NCBI RefSeq assembly: GCF_963678975.1 | Contig: NC_089277.1 | Span: forward strand, 18,840,001-18,904,000 | DNA length: 64,000 nt | Direction: 5' to 3' | Source: Dysidea avara | Lineage: Eukaryota > Porifera > Demospongiae > Dictyoceratida > Dysideidae | Part shown: one piece after another, positions 24,701 through 37,323 of the stretch | How the letters are laid out: each line of letters begins with the position of its first letter | Numbering within the stretch: position 1 is the first letter of the stretch | The notes under the pieces: model-generated | Seen by the model: the letters and a program-made list of their open reading frames with translations, nothing else | What the model was told of the DNA's origin: nothing | The model's database searches: none | Position numbers and translations under genes: made by a program

Positions 24701-27700
24701 GCTCCTGTTGGACTCACGGCAACAAAAACTTTGCCATGTTGTGACTTTTGTAACTAGAATAAGTTTCACTTCTAGCTGACAGGGAACTTGCTCTCTCTAT
24801 AAATATCTCTGAGCAGTCAATTATGCAGGTTGCTCTTGGATAAAGTGGCTTGAAGCAGCTTGGTAAAGTTTTCCTTATCATTTTGTCGATCAGGCCATAC
24901 TATTAGCCATAATTCCCGCGCCATTATATCAATCCATTCATGAAAAATTTGTGACACTCTTCCAGTAGAAATCCCAAATCTGTATGCCAATTCCTTATTG
25001 GGGATCGCTGTTCTCAATTTTGTCTAAACCAATAACAAATTGTCCTTGCTTGACAGATTTCCATGATTAGAGTTGATTTTTTAAAATGCTGAAGTTAACA
25101 GGTTTGATAGAGATTCGAACAATGCATATGATGACAGCCCTGTAAAGTAATGCGTTTGCTCATCATCTTTCATCAGCTTTGCGGCTGGAGAAAGTGTAGC
25201 TTCCTTCAAACTAGCTTGTAATTGTGAAATAAAGTTTTCTTGCAATGTAATGGTTTGCATCTGGGTCTGTAGAGCAGAACTAACACTTGTATCAACATGC
25301 TGCTGTTTTGCATTAAGAAGAAAACTTAGATTTGCTATTAACTCCTGCTGTGACAAAATAGTTTGCTCCATAGCTTCCAGTTTTTGCAGGAGCTCATTGT
25401 TACCCTCACATTCAATACCATTTTGGTCACCATCACTCACTGCCTGCTCACTAACTTGTGCAGAACTGTTAGGATCATGATTTTCTATCTCACTTTCTTC
25501 TTCTCTTGCAGAATTCATTTCCATTGGCTGGTCAGTCTGTTCAGTTACCAGAGGCACAGAAGCAGTCTTTCGCTTAGCACCAACACCCTTTTTTCGCTTT
25601 GCAGCATACTGACGCTCACGTCGCTGCATTAATCGTTTACAACGAGATACATTTCTACTAGTAGTAGCTGTTGCTTTTCCAGAATAGACAAAAACCGAAG
25701 GGACATAATCTGGATCATTTTTTAGCTTCACTGGCTTTCCTATAATGTAATAGAAAAAATTCAGACTAATAAAAGTTTTAACACATTGCTGTTGCTGTGT
25801 GCAAAAAACACTAAAGTTACCTGATATGAAGTGAGCTCCACAAAGCCTCGAATGTTTATTCGACTTCCAAAACTTTCTCTTCAGTGCTCGAGTCCACAAA
25901 TGTCTTCTTTCAGCGTCCTTCGGGAACCTGAACATCTTAATACCATACTTTTTGCTTGTTCGCTTTGTACAATCAATGGCACTGCAACTGGACGGCATTC
26001 TCGACACTAACAAACTTCACTGTTTTGCCCTACAAAAATGGCGGATCAATAATTCACGTGATTTTTTACATGACGTAAGGTGACCATGCCTTCCCGCTAA
26101 ACCCGTCTATAGATTGTTGCTGTTTTACAAATGTGTATACACACATGCTCATATAACTATATACGTATGTCATTTTTGATTAGCAAAATCAGGCACAGCA
26201 GTAGCGTCTGGTCGAAAACTACCAATGTCTAATAAGAAATCATTTTCTTCTTTTAAGATGGTATGGTTCTGTTATGTGTTTTTGTATGCAATGTATGTAT
26301 GCATATCAAGACACACGGTAGTGTGCCGTGCAGCCCAAGAAGCCGGCGCGCAACACTGTGAGTATATTGACAGGAAGAAAACGCAATTTTCACACATTCA
26401 TACCTCCATGCTGCCTTTACAAAACACCACGATGTTTGCTGTGGACACACCCACCAACGTCAGTACCCAACAAACCAAATTTCAGCAATATTGCTTCAAG
26501 CATTTCCGAGATATGAGACTTCAACAATTGGCTTAGTTTCTTCATTTTTTTTCTTCGTCTTTTCGCACACTTACAAAAACTGTCATAAAACCTGAACGCA
26601 AATTTGGCACACTGAAAGGGGTATAGAGGTGCATCTTGGTACCAAGTTTGGCTGAAATATGATAAGCAGTCAAGGAGGTTTTAACAATTATTCACGAAAA
26701 ATAGCACCAATAAATATTGCCACGTCTACAGGGTAAACCGCTTATGGAAGAAGCTGAAAATTGGTACATGGATAGGTTAACAATTGAACCTCAAACCTAT
26801 TGTGGTTTGAAAGAAATTGAGTTAAAGACTACGAAGATACAACGAAAAAACCTATCCATGTACCAATTTTCATGTGTGTAACAATTACGTGATCGAGATT
26901 GGCTAATAAAAAACGAAAACTTGCCACACCTAAACCGCTCAGTTGAATGATTTGAAAATCGGTGTACAGATGGATTAGTCACCTTAGAAAGGCCCTTCAA
27001 TAGTTGAGAAGAATCAGATTTAAAGCCACCGAGTTATAACACAAAATTCAACTCCGTGTAGCAAGTGCGGGATCGAGATATTCGAGCAGTCATTCTAACA
27101 GAGCAGTCACTCTAATAGAGCAGCCACCCTGAAGTAAGATCAGCTAGAAACAAGTAACCCATCAACTACATTTCAAGTCACCCTGTAGAGAGTTCAGCTA
27201 TTACCCTGCAGAGAGATCACCTGCTAGAAACAAGTCGCTCTGCAGAGAGATCAGCAGGAAACAAGTCACCCTGTCGAGAGATCAGCTAGAAGCTAGACAC
27301 AATATAGGGTTCAGTTACAAACAAATCACCCTGTAGAGAGTCCAGCTACAAAAAAAAGTTACTCTGTAGGGAGATCAGCTAGAAACAAGTCACCCTGTAG
27401 AGAGATCAGCTAGAAACAAGTCACCCTGTAGAGAGATCAGCTACAAAGAAACCAGACTTCAGCTATAAACAAGTTACTCTGTAGAGATTTCAGCCAGAAA
27501 CCAGTAACCTGTAGAGAGTTCAGCTGCAAAAAACAAATTACCCTGTAGAAAGATCAGCCTGACAAAGTAACCCTGTAGAGAGTTCAGCTACAAACAAGTT
27601 ACCCTGTAGAAAAGAAATGGTATGTAATAAAAGTAATACTGTATATATAAAATTTGTATAATTGTGACTGGGCCTGCGATAATAGGGCATGTGGGCACAT

Positions 27701-30700
27701 GATTTTTGCCTACTTTTTCACACTTTCATCACTCATACCTTTTTGTACCATTATGCTATGGCATTACAATTTTCAGCTCTTAGTAAGCATTTACCTGGCA
27801 TCATGATGAAAGTTACAGAATGCAAATATACTATTCCAGTACTGAGATATGATCTGTAGAGTGATGGGGTGTAGTTTGTGCCCACATGCCCTGTTTTCGC
27901 AGGCCCGGTCACAATTACTGATAAATCAAAAACAGTTAAGTACTAAAAATCTGCTTCAAATTTTTTTCTTCTTCCTATGGTAAAGAAAATAAAATAGGTT
28001 AAAAAGCTCCAAAGCCAGCCTAAGGCCGGCTTTGGTGTATACAAATACAAAAAGAAGTGATATCCAATCCAAAACAGAAGTGGCACCAATTTCACCTGAA
28101 TTGTCGTTATTAAAATTTTTACCATTAACCTACCATCACAGCCATTTCTTGGCCACCACCTTGGATTTCACATCTTTTTTCACCCTGGCTTTTTGGAGGA
28201 CCACACACTCTTTTTTTACAGCTTGGCTGTTTTGGATTAGATATGCCTTCATGAAATAAAAACGTGGAAGTATCAAACAGTACAGTAGTACTGTTTAAGT
28301 AGGGATCCCTCCAAAAGAGATACACGCCTCCAAAAGTACTTCCATCCTAGAGACATCTTACATGACAAAAATCACCTTTATTAATCCATCTAACATCAAT
28401 TATTGTACTTTGCATGGGAGGATCAAAGTGCCGCTGCATGCTGTATTTTCCATATTGTACCAATTAGCTGCATAACTGTACTGTATGAGTCATACAGTGC
28501 AGTTATGCTAGACAAATAATAAAGGTGTGGTCATCGTGATCGAGTAAATAGATTTAAGAGGTATGGTACCCGTGCTCAATCATTCTTAATCAATGGTATA
28601 ATGGGCGTTGCCTTGAACCCATCATGAAGTTACAGGTACTACCAAGTGTTAGCGCTTTAAATAATTTTGTGGCATCTAAATATGCTGCTCAAGGAAGGTG
28701 TTGATACAGAAAATTAATGCCTCAATATAGTTTCATTGCAACAACTAGAAATCGAACAGCCTGATTGAAGATAAAAGGAAAGGCAAGGTGCAGAGGGCAC
28801 ATACTTGTCAGAACCCCAAAAGGCACATCCCACAGGTGAGTTTGTTATTGTGGCTTTGCTTGGTCTTCAGCTTTGTGACTGTGGTCAGCCTGAGCAGGTG
28901 GGCAGGCAGGCAGGCAGGCAGTCGGATGAAATTTTGAGTTTTCGGCATTTTTAAAATAAAATTCTATATACAGCACGAGTGGGCATGTCGAGACACTAAT
29001 ACAGCATGAGATGAAGCTGAGTGCTTTATTTGCCTCAAGACACCCCCGAGTACTGTATTTTCGTACGCACAAGCATAGGTGGTGCTTTAAGTGTTTTACT
29101 GTACTTCCAGTCATCTTGCTCGGAGTGATTTTCTTGGTGATCAGACTATCAACTATCAGTAATTTGTCATATAATTTATTTGTAGTTGTAGAACGAACTG
29201 GTAGGATTAGTTTGGCTAGTTTTAGCATTTGACACTGTCACGCATGTGATCCATAATGCTGTCTGAGTGGGGTTGTTGCTTCAATATTCCATGTACGACT
29301 ATCAGTAAGTGTTCATGTAATCTATTTCTAGTCATAGTAGGATTGGTCTGGCTAGTTTTAGTGACTTACAATGTCATACACGTGATCAATCATGTTATCT
29401 GAGTGGGGTTGTTTTCGTAACATTCCTTACATAATTGCACTGCATAAATGTACTGTATTCACACAATTATCCGTATAACTGTACTGCATTTGCCTAATTA
29501 GCCACATATTCATAATGCTACCACAGTAAAAATATAAAAGCCCCCCCTGGTAGGTAAAAGGCTGACTCGAGATACTCTAATACATCAGTCACCCTAATAG
29601 AACAGTCACACTTGTATAGCTGTATGCTATAACAAAAAACCAAATAAACTAGTATATTAATTTTAAAAATAAAGTAGGGATCCAAGCAATAAAAAGCAGT
29701 GAAAAAAGAGATGAATGATGATATTACAACATAGCTCAGTGGGAAAATCCCTACTTTGGCATTGAACAAAATGATTGTTAAATGTAGGGATTTTCCTACC
29801 AAGCTATGCTGTACTACCATCATTCATCTCTTGTTTCACTACCTTTTATTGCTTGGATCCCTACTTTACTTTTAAATTAATAAACTTTAATATATATTAT
29901 ACATTATGTGCATTTGTAGTATCACATTTTGTATACCATCTGCTGAAAGCCATCTGTCCGTCTGACCGTCACGCCGCTTACTCACCAAACTTGGTGCAAA
30001 TCGACACAATCTGTACTGATAATGAAGCACTCATCATCTGGCAACTCTAAGATTGTTATCACGAGTTCATGCGTGCTTCCGTTCGTTCTCTACAGTGCGT
30101 AGAAGGCCAAGGTGTAGAGAAAACTTGAGCAACATTCCTTTGAAAACTACAGCACATCATTCAAGTGGTAGAACGCCTGACTAGCGTGTAAAGAGGTGGG
30201 TTCGAATCCATGTGTTGGCTTTTTTTTTCTTTCTACTCAGTACCTTTTTGTGCACACCTTTTTAAAACATGACTTTTAGATCATCATATCTTGGCATGCA
30301 AAGCACATATCGACATGGGACTTTAGCGAAATTAAACGCCCATCATCTCTGTTGTAGCAAATCAATACGTGCTTTTGTTCGCTCTTTATAGGGCAATGAA
30401 GGCACTGGTGTAGGGAAGGATCACTGAAAAGTTGAGCTACATTCCTGTCAAAACCACAGATAAACAACTGTGGCGATTTGTGCACCTCCCTTTATAACCA
30501 ACCTGGGTTCAATCCCCGCCTAGGTCATATCTTTATTTTCACTGTTGGGACCTTTTTGATGCACCTTTTTGTTCTATCTGTTCCATGCAAGTCTTCATCT
30601 ACAAACTCTTATGCTCAGCTTTTCAGCACTGGCACTTAACTGCCTCACATCATAGGGACTCTTATAGCACTTTTGGGATAGGGCAGGCAAATTGCCAACA

Positions 30701-33337
30701 TATTTGTCCATCTGTGTGTTTGTCCAGTGTGTTGTATTAGAGTAGGTAAAAGTTTCTTCCACCAGTATCCAGAAATATCTACATCTTTGTTTTAAGCACA
30801 TAGGTGTGCACTGACATGCAAAACTGTTTGTTCAGATTTACCTCATTACTGCTGTAGTAAATACCGTAGATTCCCTAAAATTTCGGCATCTCTAAATATT
30901 CGGCACTCCCCGTGCTTTGAACGCAATGTGCCCTAAATTTCAGCAAGCGTAGGAAAGTTTCTAATTATAAGCACGCTAATTTTTCAGCACTTGGAGTACT
31001 AGTTTACGGAGGTCTCTTGAGTACTGAGAATTCCCAGTGATCTCACACAATATGCTACCTCGATGTAGGGCTGAGCGATACTGCCATTTTAGTATCACGA
31101 ACGATACTAAAGCCACTATTCACGATACTGAATAGTTCACGATACTTACAAATAAGTCAATCATAGCTGGTGCTACATAGCATATTGCTCAGCATTCCTG
31201 CAGGAAGTCCTTATAGGTGATAGCAAACTAGCAACTATCATCCTTGTTTACAGTAACAGTTATTGTAACACATGCTTTGAGGTTGTTATGGTGTTCACAC
31301 CTCTCTGCAGGGGAAACCAGATGGGTGGACTTTATCATTTCCAAGGATTCTTAGCCTAGTACTGCATAACAAATGGATTTTGAATGACAGTAATGTACAG
31401 GCATGGCATCACGATAGTTAATAACAAAATATCGCGATATCGATACTTTCAAAATATCGCGATATATCGCTAAAACGGTAGTATCGCTCAGCCCTACCTC
31501 GATGCTGGATGAAGCACCAAGTGTGAAATTGTTCAGGGAACGTACCCAACGATATCATCGTGTGACATCACGGCTACCGCAAAACGATCTTCGCACGGTT
31601 CGTTCTGTTCACAGAATAAAATCACTCCTGGCCCCACATCTCCTTGTACACGATACACCCTCAGATAACGCTTTGTTGCATGGAACACTTCATGCAGCAT
31701 CTGGTAGCGAGATTTATCACGAGATAGTTTAATAATATTATTGATTGTGGTTTCTATTTTTTATTACTTGTTGAAATCCTTAATATTACGTCTGGGTGAA
31801 TGTATTCAAAAGCGATGTAGTAATGACATTGACCATCCCTCCTGGATAATGTAGGCAATCATAGTATATAGCGCTGCGGCCAAGCGAGTGTTGTGGTATC
31901 GTCAGCTCCATTTCAAGACATTCCTGTTGCCGGGTCCCTGTAGAAAGAAATCCAGAAAGTAAGTAGTAAACGGATTGCAAATAACATAGCCATGAAGCGT
32001 GCAGACTGTACTAGGGATAGATCCCTAAAAATTCAACAATAGCACTGGATTGGTACATTTTTTCCTAATTGTTCAGCCAGACACGAACGGAATTAATTTA
32101 TTTCTGCCAAATTTTTAGGGAATTTACGGTAGGCAGCTTGCATGATTGGACAGATACTACTGTGCATCTGAAAAATGATAATACTGGAACCATGCAGATA
32201 CCATAGTTTACACCGAGGAACTGCGTCTGACCTGGCACAACTGTTTCACTATAATCCTGCTTACATGCTTTCACTCTAAAGGATTATACATTACCTTAAT
32301 AAAAACTGAGTTTTTGTATGGCAAGAGGTATATGTGTCACTGCAACATCAGAACTGAAAGTGCATAGCATAGGACAAGTTCTGAACCTTTGCTTGCCATG
32401 CAGTAACTATAATTGCAAACTGTGTTGGCTTTATGCCCAAGTTCATTTCTCTTTGTGACAGTCGGTAAGGTAAACAGCATGTAGAAACTGAAACTGTACC
32501 ATGTGTACACCACCTGTAATGTAGGTATACTGTAGATACAATTGCCTGAGCTTGCATGCAGTTTAACTAATTAGCCTTGCATGCTCATTATTTCACTATA
32601 TGTTTTGCATAAGGATCATGTACTTTAAAGCACTATCGACATGCATGCTACACAGCAAATATAGGACACTAATATTTATGCTTGGTTCCCAATATATTAA
32701 TTATTGTTGCATTAGTTGTCTTGCATGTAAAGCAGCGAAGGTTTTGTTTGTTCTTTACAGCACGTTGAAGTCACTGGTAGGGAAGACGCACTGAATAATT
32801 GAACTACATTCCTGTTAAAACCACAAACAATAAACTTTAGTGTTTTGAATCATTAATTTCAGCACGATGGCATAAGGAAACCTCATGCTCTTTAAAAATG
32901 TGACATCGCCATGTACTCTACATAGCTGCATGAGCAGTGCCGGTGTTTAATGCTTGGTCCTGGCATTAAAATATTTAATGTGGAGATGGTCCTGCACGTA
33001 GGGCAGGTACCAATGCTAGTATTAATATAAGCTAAACACTGCATGCACATTAATCTATTGGATCAAGCGAAACCTATTAGCATTTTCAAGAACTATTGTT
33101 GGAGAAAATGTAGTGGCTAATATATATACTACTACGGATTTAATGAAATTCTACATGTACAACACATTGTACAGACAATAGTAATGATGTAACAAGCCAA
33201 AGCCTAAGCTACATCATACACAAATTAACATTCCTAAGAACGTCAACTGTTCCAAGAATGGCTGCCTTCTGCAAGGTGGCAAAAACTACTTCATTATAGG
33301 CTGGAATCTTCTTCAGATGGCTCTTCTGATTCTTTGA

Positions 33338-33427
<90 letters not shown>

Positions 33428-36400
33428 ACTACTACTACTACTACTACTTTTTTCATTGAGCAATAATGACACACATGTACAATAGTACAGAATAATATTG
33501 GTAATACAGGCATACGCTTAAGTACAACCAAAGTTAATAGATGTTAAGATATTAATAGTCCCAAGAATAGCTGCCTTTTGGAGGTTATTAAACAATGTTT
33601 CGTTATAGTCAGGTATTCGCTTCAAATGAGTTTGTTGGTTAGCTGATACCACACCAGAATGACCAGTCACAACAGGAACAAGATCAACAGGTTGACCATA
33701 ACACTCGGAAATCTCTCGGACAAGGGTTTGATACTTATTCAATTTTTCTTGCTCCTTAGTTAGTACATTGATATCTGCAGGGCAAGCAACTTCAAAGAAA
33801 ATTATTCGCTCTTCCTTCTTTAAAAACAACACAATGTCAGGCCGATTGGATGAAACATGGACATCAGTGTACAAACCAAAATCCCATAAAACCTTTGCAA
33901 CCTCATTTTCAACCACTGGCAAAGGTTGGTGATCATACCAGCACTTGGCAGATATTGGCAATTTGAAAGACTTACTGAGGTGCAAGTGAAGCATCCTGCC
34001 CACCATGTTATGCCTGCGAAGGTAACTAGTTGGTGCCAGTACAGGACAGCCAGAAAGTATATGCTGGATTGTCTCTTCCTGTTCCTGACACAAGCGACAC
34101 AAGATTGACTGAATCAGAGTGTGCATTATCTTTGCCTGGTAAACCCTAGTGCACAACACCCGATCCTGCACGGCAAAAATACTACTTTCAGACTCGCCGT
34201 GGAGCGAACATTGCAGCCACTTGAAACTTCTCACAGCATCAATAGTTGAAGATTGTATGAAGGTAAAAAATTTACCATGTAATGGCTTGTCACATAGTAC
34301 ACTCTGAAGTTTCTTCCTCTGAGCAGCTATCACAGCAGTTTTCAATTGTCCAACCTCATAACTTAAAACATCAGTCAACAACAGAGAAGATACAACATCA
34401 TCAGCCTTAGACAACAATGACTTACGTGGCGGGAACTGCACCATCAATTCACAACAGGCCTGCACTAAGTCATCCCTTGATGACTACAGGTGATGGGACA
34501 ACAAGATTAGACGCCGATGGTAAAGGTGTTCAATGTTTAGCAAGCCTCTTCCACCTAACTTACGAGGCAAATATAATCTTTCAATAGCTGATCGTGGATG
34601 ATGGCTTTTAGCAGCAGTAAGTGTCTTACGAACAGTAACATCGAACTGGGCAATCTCTGTCTTGGTCCAATCCACAATACCAAAACCATAGGATAGTAAA
34701 GGGATACAAAAGCTGTTAGTTGCCTTGACTTTAAACTGACCACAAAGCAGAGACCCCCACACTAGTTTCAAACGCCTGTGCAGTTCAGCAGTTATAATTG
34801 ACTTATTGCAAGCATGATCAATACCTCCTGCCTCAGGAAACCCCAAATATCGATACGTTTGACCATAATCAAGCTCATTAATTTCACTTTCTAAAGTTGG
34901 TACAGGTCCCATCAAAATTAATTTGCCCCTCCTTGCAGACAGCTTGGCACATTTCTGATAACCAAACTGCATGCCAATGTCATCAGAAAACTTCTTAACA
35001 TGGTCCACAAGAGTCCGCAAACCGTTATCATCCTGAGCAAACAACTTGATGTCATCCATATACATTAGATGTGTCAAATTCACAGTTGAAGAAATCTTAT
35101 ATCCCTTCAAATTATCTAACAAGTAACTGAGCGGATTCAATGCCAAACAAAACAACAATGGACTCAGAGTATCACCCTGAAAAATACCACACTTGATAGA
35201 TACTTCTGATAATTGAGTAGTGACACTATTATGTACCCGCAAATATAATGTGGTCCTTCACAGCAGTACCAGTCTCTCTAAACAACCCACCAGTACAGAT
35301 GGAAACTGAAACAATCAGAGGCACTCCAGGAGCCAGTTGTGAGGAATAGAGTCGTAAGCTTTTCTATAGTCTATCCAAGCAACTGCCATAGATCTATTTT
35401 TACTCCTCACCTGTCGCCATACACTATTAGTCAGTAAGAGATGATCAATACAACCATACTGACCCCTGGAGCACCCCTTCTGAGCAGGATGAATAAGTTT
35501 GTGGTGCTCACAATGTTGAGATACTAGGGAAGTGAGACAGCCAGTCCATAACTTGTAAATGATGTTAAGACAAGTAATTGGTCGATAATTCTGTGGGCTA
35601 GATAAATCATTGCTCTTGGGGATAAGTAAAGTTCTCCCAACAGGAAACCACACAGGTAGATCCACATCTCCCATAAGAAAATTGTGGAAATAGTCACACA
35701 GAAAGTCATGAACAGAGGACAACCGTTTCCACCAGAACCCTTGAATGCCATCAGGGCCTGGGGATGCCCAGTTCTTTAGTCTGCGAATAGCAGCAGTTAG
35801 TAAATCTGAATTTATAGCTGGTACAATATCATTTGAAGTAATCTCCTGTGCAAACTTGTCCCTCAATTGAGATAACCATGAGCTGTTCAAATTAGCTGAG
35901 GAATCACGCTCAAATATACTTCTCCAAAAAGCTACCAGTTCAGACTGGTCAGGAGCTCCAGTGCTATCAAATTTAGAATCAGTCCCGAGATTACGATAAA
36001 ACAACTTTTGGTTTCTTCTAAAAGTCTTGTTCTGCCAAAACCGAAGTAATCTAGTTTGATATCTCCGTACTCTAGCTGCTAAACAAGTTATCCGCTGTTT
36101 CAAAGTCTCCACTGCTATTAAAAACGAAGGAGTATCCACAATATGGTAAAGTCTAAACAAAGAAGATTTCAGATGTCGTAATCGAGCTGTCAATGAGGGT
36201 GATTGATGGATAGCCAGCAATTGTGATAGATGACCCCTCAATTTTTGTATTTGTGATTCCAACCGAACTTTCCAAGCACCCCTGTCATTTCGTCTCCCTC
36301 CTCCATCAAACCGCTGACCAGATAGTCTTACAACTGCCAATGATGCTGCATAACTAAACAATTACATTGAGAAAATGATAAATGTTCACTCTGAATACAT

Positions 36401-37171
36401 TCATTCACACACTTATTTACCAAGCATAACCACTTCTGAACTACTTTGGTTTGAGTCAACTTCGGTAATGCCTGTCGAGCAGTTAAGTTCAAAGTTCCCA
36501 CCTCAGACAGACAAATACATATCTGATTAAATGCTATCCTCAAATCTTCAGAGGTAGCAAGTTCAGTCACACAATGCCGTACCAAGCTCAACAAAGCCTC
36601 AAACTCACTTGAATTATCTAATACTTCATACGGTGGAGTAACATTGATGGATGCACCCCCCTCTGGTGGTGGGGCTTTAGATGGTGAGTCAGGAGGAGTA
36701 CATTCCACAAGTAATGGATCATCAATTGAAGGGGATGGGTCAGTTTTTGTTAACATACAATGTCGCTGTATATCGTGTAACTCGTGTTCAGACAGTAACT
36801 TCGAGTTAATGATGGCACGTGCCTGACAAGCCAAGTTGTTAGTATTACGAAACAATTTGTCCGGATTCCGAGTATCCCAAAAACTCTTTAATCTCTTCCG
36901 ATAACCTCTGCCAGCAGCTCTAGCCTCGTAGTAGCATCGCATCAACTCCATGTTCTCCAGGCGGGACCATGGGTGCTTTCCACGAACTGTACTTGTCACA
37001 GAACGGGTGTCGTTCAACAGTCCAGTAGAAGAGCTCCCGGTAGATAGGGGTAACGAAACGGCGTCGTCGTCTGTTCCTGACATCGGACGATAAGCTGATT
37101 CACTATCCAGACGGGCATTAATTGGAGAACTAGTCGAACAAACGTCGTAGCGGAGAGCAACCACTACAAGA

Positions 37172-37266
<95 letters not shown>

Positions 37267-37278
37267 TTACTACTACTC

Positions 37279-37323
<45 letters not shown>

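Larger units (their letters stand above)
22100..26110. mobile_element. ISL2EU-type DNA transposon (PIF/Harbinger-related), 4.0 kb, inactive copy
   Basis: TIRs of about 88 bp start TATAGACGGGTTTAGCGGGA and end in its inverse at 26110, with only a few mismatches. TATA at both tips makes a TA duplication likely. It carries two converging genes: a SWIM/YqaJ/PHD protein (+) and a THAP-DDE transposase (-), the pair known from ISL2EU elements. Both are broken (see their entries), so this copy cannot move itself. Confidence 0.9.

Noticed and set aside
25250..25632. Plus-strand frames opposite the THAP transposase
   Set aside because: They are shadows of the minus-strand transposase reading frame, which has the recognisable domains.
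30150..30230. Functional tRNA gene
   Set aside because: A box B and partial cloverleaf exist, but the T-arm lacks three bases before the acceptor strand, base 37 is not a purine, and the unit recurs in diverged tandem form. SINE-like repeat is preferred.
33209..33531. Poly-Ser and poly-Ala frames
   Set aside because: They come from the TGC/TAC microsatellite. Only the non-repeat part matches the LINE C-terminus and was annotated as such.
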